DNA from: Rhodobacter flavimaris
GTDB taxonomy: Bacteria; Pseudomonadota; Alphaproteobacteria; Rhodobacterales; Rhodobacteraceae
Assembly: GCF_021378075.1 (NCBI RefSeq)
Contig: NZ_JAJUOS010000002.1
Coordinates: forward strand, 186,001-250,000
Reading direction: 5' to 3'
Length of the DNA: 64,000 nucleotides
Shown here one piece after another: positions 1-8,906 of the stretch. Each line of letters starts with the position of its first letter. Position 1 is the first letter of the stretch. The position numbers were made by a program, and so were the translations under genes. The notes beneath the pieces are model-generated. The model was not told the DNA's origin. It ran no database searches and worked only from the letters and a program-made list of their open reading frames with translations.

Positions 1-1647
1 GCCATAGGTGATCAGGCTGACATCACGACCCGGGCGCCGGATCGCCGCCTTGTCGATCTCGACGGGCCCGGCATTGACCGCAAGCTTGCCGGTCATGTTG
101 TAGAGCATGACGTTCTCGAAGATCAGCACCGGGTCAGGCTCCTGAAGCGCTGTCCACAGCATCCCGCGCGCATCCTCGAGCGTTGCCGGAGCCAGGATAC
201 GCAGCCCAGGAATATGTGCATACCAACCCTCGAGCGAATGCGAATGCTGCGCCGCGAGTTGCTTGCCCGCGCCGGTGGCCAGGCGAATGACCAGCGGGAC
301 GCCGAACTGACCGCCCGACATGTGACGGATTGTGGCCGCAGTATTCATGATCTGGTCAAGCGCCAGCAGGGAGAAGTTCACCGTCATAAGTTCCACGATC
401 GGACGCATCCCTGCTGCGGCCGCGCCGATACCGGCACCGGTGAACCCAGACTCTGACAGGGGCGTGTCTCGGATGCGCTCCTCGCCGAATTCCGCCATCA
501 ACCCCTTGGAAACCGCGTAGCACCCACCGTAGGCGCCTACATCTTCACCCATCATGAAAACCCGCTCGTCACGCTTCAACGCTTCGCGGATCGCCTGCTT
601 GACCGCCTCGCGATAGGTTATCTCAACCGTCTCGGGCGATGGTTCCGGTTGCGGCGGAGGCTCCGGACGCGCTTCGGACATGACGTGTCGGGTCAGGTCG
701 GCGACAGGCTCCCAATCGCTGGTCTCGGCAAACTCGACCGCGGCGGCGACCTCGGCATCCACCTCGGCCTCGATCTGCGCGATCTCTTCCTTGTGGATCA
801 GTTTGTTCTGAACGAGCCAGCCCTGAAAGCGCACGATCGGCCCCTTTTCACGCCACAGGGCCACCTCCTCCTTGTCACGGTATAGCTGGGCGTCGAACAT
901 CGAATGCGCGCGAAAGCGGTAGGTCAGGCATTCTAGAAACCGGGGCCTGCCCGTTTCGCGAATGTGTGCAAGAGCGCGGCGCGCCGCGGCCTCCACCGCG
1001 ACGACATTCATCCCGTCGATCTGCTCGGCCTCCATTGAATAGGCGGCGGCCTTGGCGTGGATATCGGTTTCGGCTTCCGTCCGCTTCAGCGCCGAGCCCA
1101 TGGCGTAACCGTTGTTCTCGCAGACGAAGAGAACTGGCAGATCCCACAACTCGGCAAGGTTCATCGCTTCGTGAAACTCGCCTTCGGCCACCGCGCCCTC
1201 GCCAAAGAAGCAGGCGGTAACATTGGTCTCGCCCATCATCTTGTCGCGCAGCGCTAATCCCACGGCCAGCGGAAGCCCGCCGCCAACGATGGCGTTCCCC
1301 CCGTAGAAGTTTTTCCCGGCGTCAAAGATATGCATCGATCCGCCGCGCCCGCCCGACGTGCCTGTCGCCTTGCCGAACATCTCGGCCATGACCGCGTTCA
1401 TCGCTACGCCACGCGCCAGTGCATGGCCATGCTCCCGGTAGGTCGCGACGATCCGATCCGCTGGCGCCAGTGTCGAGATCACCCCCGCCGCAACGGCCTC
1501 CTCGCCGTCATAGAGGTGGAGAAAACCGCGGATCTTCTCCTGAGTATAGAGTTCCGCGCACTTGTCCTCGAAATGTCGGATACGGATCATCATCGCGAGA
1601 AGTTCGCGGGAATGCTCGCGGGTCAGATGGGCTTTCACATCGCTCAT
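1..1647 (-). CDS. Fused E1 alpha/beta subunit of acetoin/2-oxoacid dehydrogenase complex (partial, runs off left edge)
   Basis: Thiamine-diphosphate E1 enzyme that would oxidatively cleave acetoin or decarboxylate a 2-oxoacid and pass the acyl group to a lipoyl E2. The frame reads open for exactly 549 codons to base 1, so the C-terminal beta part is cut by the window. Residues 1-320 are E1 alpha (EEAVAAG near 50, GGRGGSMH, and the TPP-binding stretch [15 protein letters not shown] through ENNGYAMG). A Pro/Glu-rich linker at about 322-340 leads without a stop into E1 beta ([35 protein letters not shown]). Subunits are normally separate; this fusion type is known in alphaproteobacteria. It starts within the ATGA overlap with the upstream acyl-CoA synthetase, so the two are translationally coupled. 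Acetoin is the favoured substrate because of that neighbour; pyruvate-type substrates are not excluded. Confidence 0.9.
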   Translation of the reverse strand, partial: MSDVKAHLTREHSRELLAMMIRIRHFEDKCAELYTQEKIRGFLHLYDGEEAVAAGVISTLAPADRIVATYREHGHALARGVAMNAVMAEMFGKATGTSGGRGGSMHIFDAGKNFYGGNAIVGGGLPLAVGLALRDKMMGETNVTACFFGEGAVAEGEFHEAMNLAELWDLPVLFVCENNGYAMGSALKRTEAETDIHAKAAAYSMEAEQIDGMNVVAVEAAARRALAHIRETGRPRFLECLTYRFRAHSMFDAQLYRDKEEVALWREKGPIVRFQGWLVQNKLIHKEEIAQIEAEVDAEVAAAVEFAETSDWEPVADLTRHVMSEARPEPPPQPEPSPETVEITYREAVKQAIREALKRDERVFMMGEDVGAYGGCYAVSKGLMAEFGEERIRDTPLSESGFTGAGIGAAAAGMRPIVELMTVNFSLLALDQIMNTAATIRHMSGGQFGVPLVIRLATGAGKQLAAQHSHSLEGWYAHIPGLRILAPATLEDARGMLWTALQEPDPVLIFENVMLYNMTGKLAVNAGPVEIDKAAIRRPGRDVSLITYG

Positions 1648-3383
1648 GTCTCATCGCTCTCCAGCGTGGAAATGTCGCCTTCGGGAAGGCCAAGCTCACG
1701 CGCCTTCAGCAGCCGACGCATGATCTTGCCCGATCGGGTCTTCGGCAAAGTCTTGCGGAAAGCCACCTCGCGCGGCGCGACGGAGGGGCCGAGTTTTTTG
1801 CGGGCCAGACCGCGAATGTCGCGCTCAAGTTCCTCTGAGGGTTCGTATCCCGGGTTCAGGGCGACATATGCCTTGACCACCTCGCCCGCAGTTTCGTCAG
1901 GCAGGCCAATCACAGCAGCTTCGGCTACCGCCGGATGCTCGATCAGGGCGCTTTCGACTTCGAAGGGGCCGATCAGGTGGCCCGACGACTTGATCAGATC
2001 GTCGGCGCGACCGACGAACCAGAAGTAACCCTCGGCGTCGCGCACTGCGAGGTCACCCGAAAGATACCAGCCACTGGCGAAGCATTTCTTGTAACGCGCT
2101 TCCTCATGCAGATAGGCCCGCATCATCGAGGGCCAGCCCTGGCGCAGCGCAAGCTCGCCGATCTCTCCCGGGGCGCATTCGCGCACCTCGTCGCCGTCGC
2201 GCTCGACTATACCTGCCTCAATACCTGGCAGAGGCTTGCCCATAGAACCAGGATGAATATCCATCGCCGCGGTGTTGGCGATCATGATCCCTCCGGTTTC
2301 GGTCTGCCACCAGTTGTCATGGAACGGCCTGCCAAAGACCTCGTTTCCCCAGACAACGGCTTCGGGGTTCAACGGCTCCCCCACCGAAGCCATGAACCTG
2401 AGCGCCGAGAAATCGTAGCGCGCCGCCACATCCTTTCCCGCCCGCATCATCATCCTGATCGCGGTCGGGGCCGTGTACCAGACCTCGACCTTCTGATCCT
2501 GCAAAATGGAATACCAGCGCTCAGGGTCGAAATCCGCCTCGTCGATTATCATGCACACCCGGTTGACGAGCGGCGAGATGATTCCGAACGACGTCCCTGT
2601 CACCCAGCCTGGATCGGCAGTGCACCAGTAACGCCGGCCGGGAACTAGTTCGAGCGCATAGCGACCTGCGGCGGCATGCATCACCACGGCCTTGTGAACA
2701 TGCACTGCCCCCTTGGGCCGCCCGGTCGTGCCCGAGGTAAAATGGATCAGCGCAGGATCCTCGGGCCGGGTCTGAACGATATCGAATTGGTCCGAAACCC
2801 CTGCCATCGCGGGTCCGAGCGCAACGCACCCCTCTGGCGCCTCATCGCCGATGATCAAAACGAGCTTGAGCGAGGGGAACTCTTCGCGCCACGCGGCTAT
2901 CTTGCGGCGGTAGATCGCAGCGGTTGTGACCAAGGCTTTGGCCTCGCCGATCTCTATTCGCATTCGGATCGGATCGGGTCCGAAGGCCCAAAAGAGCGGC
3001 GAGAAGACCATGCCCGCCTTCAGCGTCCCGAGCGCGGCGATATAGAGATCAGGAACGCGTTCGGCGATGGCAAAGAGCCGGTCGCCAGGACGCAAGCCAT
3101 TCGCCACCATCAAATTGGCAAATCGCGCGGTTTCAGATGCGAGGTCGGCGTAGCTCAGTCGCCTCGTCCGGCCATCCTTGCCAAACCAGCAGATGGCCTC
3201 CTCCGCACCGTGCCCGGCCGCAACATGACGATCGATCGCTTCATAGGCGATATTGAGACCACCGCCTGGCAGACCATCAAGCATCGACTCGGCGTCAGCC
3301 CAAGTGAACTGCGCACGTACAGCCTCAGTCAGCGTAGCGGACGACCTTTCGGCCGCCGTCTTGCGGATAACCTCCCAAGTCAT
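1644..3383 (-). CDS. AMP-forming acyl-CoA synthetase, acetate-CoA ligase type (AcsA/AcoE-like)
   Basis: 579 residues, the length of short AcsA-type enzymes of acetoin clusters rather than the ~650 of housekeeping Acs. It would adenylate a short carboxylic acid (probably acetate) and form its CoA thioester. The AMP-binding loop [13 protein letters not shown] is near residue 215, the adenylate motif WWQTETGG near 365, YLSGD near 445, and the C-terminal lysine segment [12 protein letters not shown] near 550, so all ANL motifs are present. A purine-rich RBS (GAGGGGGGA) precedes the ATG. The last codon overlaps the start of the E1 fusion by ATGA. In acetoin breakdown the E1 reaction releases acetaldehyde plus acetyl-CoA, and a ligase recovers acetate formed from acetaldehyde; that fits but remains inference. 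A propionate or other short acid is possible. Confidence 0.9.
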   Translation of the reverse strand: MTWEVIRKTAAERSSATLTEAVRAQFTWADAESMLDGLPGGGLNIAYEAIDRHVAAGHGAEEAICWFGKDGRTRRLSYADLASETARFANLMVANGLRPGDRLFAIAERVPDLYIAALGTLKAGMVFSPLFWAFGPDPIRMRIEIGEAKALVTTAAIYRRKIAAWREEFPSLKLVLIIGDEAPEGCVALGPAMAGVSDQFDIVQTRPEDPALIHFTSGTTGRPKGAVHVHKAVVMHAAAGRYALELVPGRRYWCTADPGWVTGTSFGIISPLVNRVCMIIDEADFDPERWYSILQDQKVEVWYTAPTAIRMMMRAGKDVAARYDFSALRFMASVGEPLNPEAVVWGNEVFGRPFHDNWWQTETGGIMIANTAAMDIHPGSMGKPLPGIEAGIVERDGDEVRECAPGEIGELALRQGWPSMMRAYLHEEARYKKCFASGWYLSGDLAVRDAEGYFWFVGRADDLIKSSGHLIGPFEVESALIEHPAVAEAAVIGLPDETAGEVVKAYVALNPGYEPSEELERDIRGLARKKLGPSVAPREVAFRKTLPKTRSGKIMRRLLKARELGLPEGDISTLESDET

Positions 3384-3509
3384 ACTCCCCCCTCGCCGAA
3401 CTAATGCCGCCCACTGATCCCCGGCTCAACCGATGCGAGTGCTCATTCCAGAAGCAGTATGAAGGCCAATCTACACCAAAAACCGCGACGACTTATTGAT
3501 GTCGATCAT
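3384..3509. promoter_or_regulatory. Upstream region of the acs-E1 operon
   Basis: Non-coding DNA upstream of the minus-strand acs gene, which must contain its promoter. I see no convincing -24/-12 (sigma54) element, although many acetoin operons use one, and no recognisable operator. Confidence 0.3.
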
Positions 3510-3690
3510 TGTGCCTTCTACGGCGCTGTCAGCACCTCGCTCTCTTGATTGACAGGACGCAACAGGTCGCGGCGCTAGACCCTGTTCTTCACGAATATCT
3601 CGTCGAGATGTCCTCCCCATTTGGCTCGAATTCATACCGGCGGCGCGGCGCTTCGGGGTCTCGGAGGCAAGCATCCAACCAAACATGCGG
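3510..3690 (-). pseudogene. IS6-family transposase relic (middle segment)
   Basis: A short decayed piece of an IS6-family transposase. The frame ending at 3686 reads FGWMLASETPKRRAAGMNSS, which aligns with FGPMFAAEIRKRRVEGMRSS of the fuller copy at 35.9-36.7 kb; the DNA on the plus strand also matches along cctcg(t)tcgag...gcatccaaccaaac. No ends or intact frame remain. It lies between acs and the polymer locus, so this junction was probably shaped by insertion and deletion. The remaining bases to 3775 are AT-richer and presumably carry the promoter for the polymer genes. Confidence 0.65.
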
Positions 3691-3775
3691 CGGGCGAAAA
3701 TTGTTCACCTTTCGTCACAGTTTTGCCCAGCTATTTATTAATTGTTTCGATTTAGATGCAAATGGACGGGAATCG

Positions 3776-4324
3776 ATGCACATCAGGTATGAGCCTGCAT
3801 TGCCGGACGTCAGCTATATGGTCCGGGCACCGCTGATCCTCGACGTCGAGGGACAGCGCATCGGCTCTATTGATCGCTGGTCTTTGGAAGGCATCGCATT
3901 GACCCCGGAATTGGACAATGTTGCCGGTTTTGGGCTCCTGACCATACCATTCCATGGTTTCGGCATCACGCTTCAGGTGCAACTCGTCCGCGATCAGCAG
4001 GCCGGCATTCTGCGGTTCATCAACCTCGGCAACCGGGAGTTCGGCGTTCTGTGGCATTTCTACCGGGAGATCGTCACCGGCCGCGCAATCAGCATAGACC
4101 GCATGATCAGCGCGATGGACGTGCCGCTCGACCTTGTTCCCATGCAGGAAACCGCTTCCGAGCGGAAGGCCGGGCAGGCTTCGGTCCTGCCGCGGTTCCT
4201 GCGCACGGCCTTCTTCGTTTGCCTGTTTTCCGGAATGGCCTTCCTGGCCTATCGCCCCATCGTGATGCCCGCCGTGGCCGAGTATTGCGCCGACGTCGGG
4301 CCTCGGTTGATGGCGTCGCGCTGA
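3776..4324 (+). CDS. PilZ-like, single-pass membrane protein of the alginate-like polymer locus
   Basis: 182 residues. Residues 8-115 look like a PilZ beta-barrel: an arginine-containing strand (MVRAPLILDVEGQRIG) followed by the loop DRWSLEGIALTP, an imperfect (D/N)xSxxG motif. PilZ domains bind cyclic di-GMP. A single hydrophobic helix lies near residues 143-165 and only about 18 residues follow. This resembles a shortened Alg44, the cyclic-di-GMP co-polymerase of alginate, without its long periplasmic part. The stop overlaps the start of the Alg8-like gene (TGATG), so the two are coupled. I chose the ATG at 3776 because the domain begins directly after it; the RBS is weak. Cyclic-di-GMP binding is inference because the loop is degenerate. 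Confidence 0.6.
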   Translation: MHIRYEPALPDVSYMVRAPLILDVEGQRIGSIDRWSLEGIALTPELDNVAGFGLLTIPFHGFGITLQVQLVRDQQAGILRFINLGNREFGVLWHFYREIVTGRAISIDRMISAMDVPLDLVPMQETASERKAGQASVLPRFLRTAFFVCLFSGMAFLAYRPIVMPAVAEYCADVGPRLMASR

Positions 4325-5910
4325 TGACCCTTCTCGCGTTTCCCGAAGAAAATCTCGAACAGGACATAGCCCGGCGGGTCACCGAGTTGAATCGGGAGTT
4401 TGCCAGCGGTGTTCCCAAGTGGCGGCTCAGGGATATCGTGGCGCTTGGGCTCATACTGGGCTTTTGCGTCCTGGGGTTCCTGTACCAATGGAATTCTGGC
4501 TACGATCCGCGTCAGCATGGCTTGCTCCCTATCTTGGGGGCGCTCGGGCTTTGGCGGTATGGGTGGTGGTTCAACCATGCGCGCAGGGCGAGAAAGTTTG
4601 GGCACCACAAATGGCCTGAAATGCGGGAACGGCGGGACGAGGTCTGGAACAGTGGCTGGCGCCCCGGGCATTTGCATATCCAAATGACTACCTTTTTCGA
4701 GGAACCGGCCATCACGCGACACGTGATGCGCGCACTTTTCGATCAGATCCGCGAGGCTGGTCTGACGGCAACGATCTACGTCGGCACCGGGGGGCGCCAG
4801 GACGAGGAGATTATCGAAGAAATCGCCTTCGAAGAGGCCCCCGACCTTGACGCGCAGATCGTCTTCGTGCGCCAGAACCAACCCGGAAAACGTATGGCGA
4901 TCGGGTTGGTGATGCGGGCCATCATGCGCGTTGCGCCGGAAGACGACGACGTGATCGTCTTTATGGACGGCGACACAATCTTCGCGCCCAATGCGCTCGC
5001 GCGCAGCTGCGCGATGTTCGGCGCAGATCCCGGGCTTGATGCACTGACCACTAACGAAGAGGCCATCGTCTATGGTCCCGGCTGGTTCAGGCGGTTGCTT
5101 AACCTGCGATTTGCCCAACGCCGCCTCGCCATGCAGAGCCATGTCATGAGCGACAAGGTCCTGACGCTCACTGGCCGCATGAGTATGTTCCGCGCCGGCG
5201 CAATCACCAACATTGAGTTCATTCGGACGATCGAAGCCGATCATCTGGACCACTGGCTCTGGGGGCGCTTCCGCTTTCTGTCGGGCGACGACAAGAGCAC
5301 CTGGTACTACATGCTCAAGCGGCGCTCGAAGATGGCCTACGTCCCTGACGCCTATGTCTACACAGTCGAGATCATCCAGGGCACAGGCGTCCGGCGCATG
5401 GTACAGAACCTACGCAGATGGTCAGGAAACATGCTGCGCAACGGCTCGCGCGCTCTGAGCCTGGGCCCCCGGCGCGTTGGGATGTTCATTTGGTGGTGCG
5501 TGCTGGATCAGAAGCTCGCCATTTGGACGACACTTGTCAGCCCGGCACTGCTGCTCTTAGCGGTTTTTCTTGAGCCCCGCTTCCTGATGCCGGCGATCCT
5601 CTGGGTCATCTCATCACGTCTGGTGCTTAGCGTCTATCTGTTCCGCTATGCGAGAAATGCCGACATGACATGGCCATTCCTGCTCTATGGAAACCAGTTG
5701 GTGAACGCCCTCGTGAAGTCCTACATGACGTTCTTTCCGCAGAACCAGGCGTGGGCAAATCGCGGCGGGCAACGCGCCGGCGGCGGCGAAGGCTGGATAC
5801 AACGGGCCAAGTCTGCCTTTGCACTGTTTCAGTACGTCACCGCCATGCTGGTCTTCTTATTCATGACGGCGTGGATCGTTGGCAGCAGCGAAACATTCGG
5901 CGCATTCTGA
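4324..5910 (+). CDS. alg8: Alg8-like family-2 glycosyltransferase (membrane polymer synthase)
   Basis: 528 residues. A membrane GT2 that would polymerise a nucleotide sugar and extrude the chain through the inner membrane. Two N-terminal hydrophobic helices (about 38-56 and 65-82) precede the cytosolic GT domain, which has DGDT near 215, TGRMSMFRA near 285, the acid GDD near 320 and a QxxRW-type QNLRRW near 361. Four or so helices follow at 395-445 and 490-520. The layout and motifs resemble Alg8 (mannuronan synthase) more than BcsA. It sits between a PilZ-like gene (1-base overlap) and an AlgD-like dehydrogenase, which supports a uronic-acid polymer. No epimerase, lyase, acetylase or outer-membrane exporter is present in the window, so the final product is uncertain. 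Confidence 0.82.
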   Translation: MTLLAFPEENLEQDIARRVTELNREFASGVPKWRLRDIVALGLILGFCVLGFLYQWNSGYDPRQHGLLPILGALGLWRYGWWFNHARRARKFGHHKWPEMRERRDEVWNSGWRPGHLHIQMTTFFEEPAITRHVMRALFDQIREAGLTATIYVGTGGRQDEEIIEEIAFEEAPDLDAQIVFVRQNQPGKRMAIGLVMRAIMRVAPEDDDVIVFMDGDTIFAPNALARSCAMFGADPGLDALTTNEEAIVYGPGWFRRLLNLRFAQRRLAMQSHVMSDKVLTLTGRMSMFRAGAITNIEFIRTIEADHLDHWLWGRFRFLSGDDKSTWYYMLKRRSKMAYVPDAYVYTVEIIQGTGVRRMVQNLRRWSGNMLRNGSRALSLGPRRVGMFIWWCVLDQKLAIWTTLVSPALLLLAVFLEPRFLMPAILWVISSRLVLSVYLFRYARNADMTWPFLLYGNQLVNALVKSYMTFFPQNQAWANRGGQRAGGGEGWIQRAKSAFALFQYVTAMLVFLFMTAWIVGSSETFGAF

Positions 5911-6008
5911 GAAAATTATCCACAAATACCATTCAATCGCCGCAATTCGACCCGATTCACTGTCCATTCACGAAGATGAGCGAGTTAACCATTTGAAAGT
6001 TCATCCGA

Positions 6009-7415
6009 ATGATCAGGAACGATGCCGCCATCAAGCGCCGGAAGGCCGTGGAATTCGAACCGTGGCTGACTGCCCCGAAACCCTCCATCAGCGTCGTCGG
6101 TCTCGGCTATGTCGGCGCCGTGACATGCGGATGCCTTTCTGAACTCGGCCATAGAATTGTCGGTGTCGATATCGACCCGGAAAAGGTTACCTCGATTGAA
6201 AATGGCCAATCACCGATGCATGAAAACGGCCTGGAGACCCTGCTCAAGAGGGGCGTATCCGCGCGGCGGATCGAGGCGACGACGGATCTTGGCGCGGCGG
6301 TGGCCGAGTCAGACGTGACGTTTGTTTCCGTTGGGACACCGACGGCACACGACGGCTCCTGCGATCTGTCCGGCCTCGTGGCCGTGGCCAAAGCGATCGG
6401 TACGGCACTGCGGAAGAAGCTTGGCTTTCACATCGTCGTCCTGAGGTGTTCAGTCCCGCCCGGTACGACGCAGGGCGTCATGGCGCAGCGCATCGCAAAG
6501 TGGAGCGGAAAGTCACTTGGCACCGACTTCGGCCTGGCATTTGTTCCGGAATTCCTGCGCGAAGGTGTGGCCATCGCCGACTTCAATGCCCCCCCGAAAA
6601 CGGTGATCGGCGCGAGCGACGCCCGCACACGCGAGGTGGTCTCGAGGATTTTCCGTCCCATCGACAATTGCCCGATCTTCACAGAAATCGAAACTGCGGA
6701 GATGGTGAAATATGTCGATAACGTCTGGCACGCCACCAAGGTGAGTTTCGCGAACGAGGTAGGGCGGCTTGCAAAATCCATGCAGATCGACGGTCGAGCG
6801 GTAATGGATATCTTCTGCAGGGACACCAAGCTCAACCTGTCGCCCTATTACTTGAAACCGGGTTTTGCCTATGGAGGCTCCTGCCTGCCCAAAGAGGTCC
6901 GAGCCTTTGCGCATTTGGCAGCGCAGCAAGGCGTCGAACTGCCGCTGGTCAACAGTTTGGCCAAATCGAACGAGGCACAAATTGACGCCGCGATGAGCCT
7001 CATCCGTGCAAGCGGCGCGCACCGGGTCGGGATCTTGGGCCTGGCGTTCAAGCCGGGCACCGACGATCTAAGGGAAAGCCCGGCGGTAGAGATCGTGACG
7101 CGACTGTTGGATTGCGGAATGGACATCGTCGCGCATGACCACTGCCTCTCGCCAAAGCCCTGCGCAATCGCTGCGAAACCGGCACGCCCAAAACGTCCGC
7201 GCGTCGGCCTGAGCGACGAACTCGACGCGCGCCTTGACGGGATGTTGCTGGCAGACCCCGCAGAGGTCGTAAAGAGCTGCGATATCGTCTTTGTTACGCA
7301 CGACTTGCCTCGTTACCGTGATCTTCTTGGCGATACGCGAAAGTTGGTCATCGACGTGGCCCGGTTGATGGATAAGACCTCAAGACCGCATAGCTACGAA
7401 GGAATTGGCTGGTAG
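6009..7415 (+). CDS. algD: GDP-mannose / UDP-glucose 6-dehydrogenase family (AlgD-like)
   Basis: 468 residues. A four-electron NAD-dependent sugar-nucleotide dehydrogenase that makes the uronic-acid donor for the polymer synthase upstream. The Rossmann motif GLGYVG is at residues 31-36, SVGTPT near 117, the central helix YVDNVWHATKVSFANEVGRL near 240, the catalytic cysteine in GGSCLPKEVRA near 290, and the C-terminal GLAFKPGTDDLRESP near 345. The central helix and the KLNLSPYYLKPGFAYGGSC stretch favour the AlgD (GDP-mannose) subfamily over Ugd, but substrate specificity cannot be proven by eye. A 98-base gap without an evident terminator separates it from alg8; probably one transcript. There is an N-terminal extension of about 25 residues relative to typical AlgD. 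Confidence 0.85.
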   Translation: MIRNDAAIKRRKAVEFEPWLTAPKPSISVVGLGYVGAVTCGCLSELGHRIVGVDIDPEKVTSIENGQSPMHENGLETLLKRGVSARRIEATTDLGAAVAESDVTFVSVGTPTAHDGSCDLSGLVAVAKAIGTALRKKLGFHIVVLRCSVPPGTTQGVMAQRIAKWSGKSLGTDFGLAFVPEFLREGVAIADFNAPPKTVIGASDARTREVVSRIFRPIDNCPIFTEIETAEMVKYVDNVWHATKVSFANEVGRLAKSMQIDGRAVMDIFCRDTKLNLSPYYLKPGFAYGGSCLPKEVRAFAHLAAQQGVELPLVNSLAKSNEAQIDAAMSLIRASGAHRVGILGLAFKPGTDDLRESPAVEIVTRLLDCGMDIVAHDHCLSPKPCAIAAKPARPKRPRVGLSDELDARLDGMLLADPAEVVKSCDIVFVTHDLPRYRDLLGDTRKLVIDVARLMDKTSRPHSYEGIGW

Positions 7416-7536
7416 ACGCAAACGCCTTCAAGCTTGACCTGCACCGTCAGAATCTAAGAACTGGCCAAGAGGTGCTGGCAGACTTGCTCTGCCTACCAAC
7501 TCTGGACCACCCGAGGCTGGAGTTTTCGGGCTTTGT

Positions 7537-8408
7537 TCACGATGACGGGCTGGTTCCGTCACCGGGAAAGTGCAATGCGCTGGGGACGTTATATCCGATG
7601 GCGCTGTGCGGTCTGTCGTCGTTCTAGTGTCTACGCCAATCCTCCAGCTTTTCGACGGCACCTGCAAGGCTCATGAACCAATGTGCGTTCAGGCATTCGG
7701 ACATGAACTTGCTATTGAACGCCTCGATGAACCCGTTGTCCGTTGGTTTGCCTGGCCGCGAGAAGTCCAAGGTCACACCCTTTGCGTAGGCCCACAGATC
7801 GAGGTTGCGAGACACCAACTCTGTGCCATTATCGCCCCTTATTGTCTTCGGGTAACCGATCCGGCCGCACACTTTTCCAGTGTCTTTACGACATCCTCGC
7901 CACGGTAGCTGAAGCATGCATCCAGCGCCGGACAGAAGCGCGAGTGGGTGTCGACGACCGTCAGAATGCGCAACTTCTGCCCCAGAGCCAACTGGTCGTG
8001 AACAAAGTCCTTCGCCCAGACATCGTTCGGCCCGACGGCCTCAGCGCGTTCCTCTCGTAGCTTAGCCTTCACGCGCCGCTTCGGTGTCGTATTCCGCAAC
8101 TGCATGCCCATTGCCTTGTAAACACTGTAGGTTTTCTTGACGCTATGGCGCCAACCCTCGCGATCAAGGACAACATGCACGCGCCGGTATCCATACCGGA
8201 CACGCGTTTCGCAGATCTCTTTGATGCGCGCCTTCAGCGCTGCCGGATCGGTGCGGCGGGATTGGTAGTGATAGCTGGAACAGTCAAAACGAAGGGCCCC
8301 ACAAGCCCTGCGGATCGAAACCGCCCAATCTGCGCACATCCCGCAGACAAGTTCACGCGACCGTTCCGGCTTCAGAGCTTCGGCGGATGACATCTTGAAG
8401 CATTTCAC
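7537..8408 (-). pseudogene. IS3-family transposase OrfB, broken by a frameshift and an in-frame amber codon
   Basis: DDE integrase subunit. The N-terminal half reads MKCFKMSSAEALKPERSREL through the first acid (VWAKDFVHD) and SYRGEDVVKTLEK. Near 7870 one G is missing, so the frame shifts, and the remainder continues in another frame as VCGRIGYPKTIRGDNGTEL and GFIEAFNSKFMSECLN, which holds the second D and the E. At 7624-7626 a TAG replaces the usual tyrosine of RRxYNxxRPHSAIG; the sequence after it (NDDRPHSAIGYN) is still readable to a stop at 7537. The two lesions show an inactive enzyme whose sequence is otherwise well preserved. Confidence 0.88.
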
Positions 8409-8637
8409 GGTCCAGCGTCAGGTCCGCGACAATCTTCTTCAGCCGCGCATTCTCGTCTTCGAGCAGCTTCAAACGCCGCATCTCGTCTGGCAGCAGCCCA
8501 CCATATTTTTTCTTCCAGTTGAAGTAGGTCGCCTGACTGATCCCAGCCTTTCGGCAGATCTCGGCGACAGGCATCCCGTCTTCGCCTTGCCGCAAGATGA
8601 ACGCCTTCTGTGCCTCCGTGAATTTCGATGCTTTCAT
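8353..8637 (-). CDS. IS3-family transposase OrfA (helix-turn-helix subunit)
   Basis: 94 residues beginning MKASKFTEAQKAFIL, a standard IS3 OrfA start, with the HTH region VAEICRKAGISQATYFNWKKKYGG and a C-terminal leucine-rich helix (LKLLEDENARLKKIVADLTL). OrfA binds the terminal repeats and normally fuses to OrfB through a programmed frameshift in the 8353-8408 overlap. The frame is intact, so a defective-helper peptide could still be made. Confidence 0.85.
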   Translation of the reverse strand: MKASKFTEAQKAFILRQGEDGMPVAEICRKAGISQATYFNWKKKYGGLLPDEMRRLKLLEDENARLKKIVADLTLDREMLQDVIRRSSEAGTVA

Positions 8638-8718
8638 ACGTTTCCGCTCCTTTCCCAGCCAGGAAAGACTAACCGAAAACTCCAGCTTCAAATGGTCCAG
8701 TTTTCAGCAGGCAGAGCA

Positions 8719-8740
8719 CGGTTATGAGTCCTGACCCTAG
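8719..8740. repeat. Solo right end of an IS5/IS427-type element
   Basis: 22 bp here (beginning CGGTTATGAGTCC and ending CCTAG) are identical to 24692-24713, the right terminus and flank of the IS5-family element. Nothing else of that element is recognisable nearby. It is a footprint left by a former copy next to the IS3 element. The rest of 8741-8906 holds no gene and is AT-rich, and presumably carries the promoter for the metalloprotease. Confidence 0.75.
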
Positions 8741-8906
8741 GAGCATAAACAATCCTTATTAATTCGCCGCATTGACCAGCCGCGAGCACCAATCGCGCAC
8801 ACGATTGAGTCAAATTCCTTTCGTTTCGTGCGAGCTTAGAGTTACTCTTTGAAAGAGAACTCGTCTGTCTTTTATCGGAAACGCTGAAGTCGAAGGGGAG
8901 AGTCCA

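Larger units (their letters stand above)
7502..8700. mobile_element. IS3-family element (decayed, about 1.2 kb)
   Basis: The terminal inverted repeats are visible: CTGGACCAcccGAgGCTGGA at 7502 and its near-complement ending at 8700 (28 bp, 4 mismatches). Inside are an orfA/orfB pair on the minus strand in the usual overlapping arrangement. I find no matching target duplication (flanks caact and ttttc), so the insertion is old or was rearranged. orfB carries two lesions, so the copy cannot move by itself. Confidence 0.88.

Noticed and set aside
3384..3480. Sigma54 promoter for the acetoin-type operon
   Set aside because: I looked for TGGC-N8-TGC upstream of acs on the minus strand and found no convincing match.
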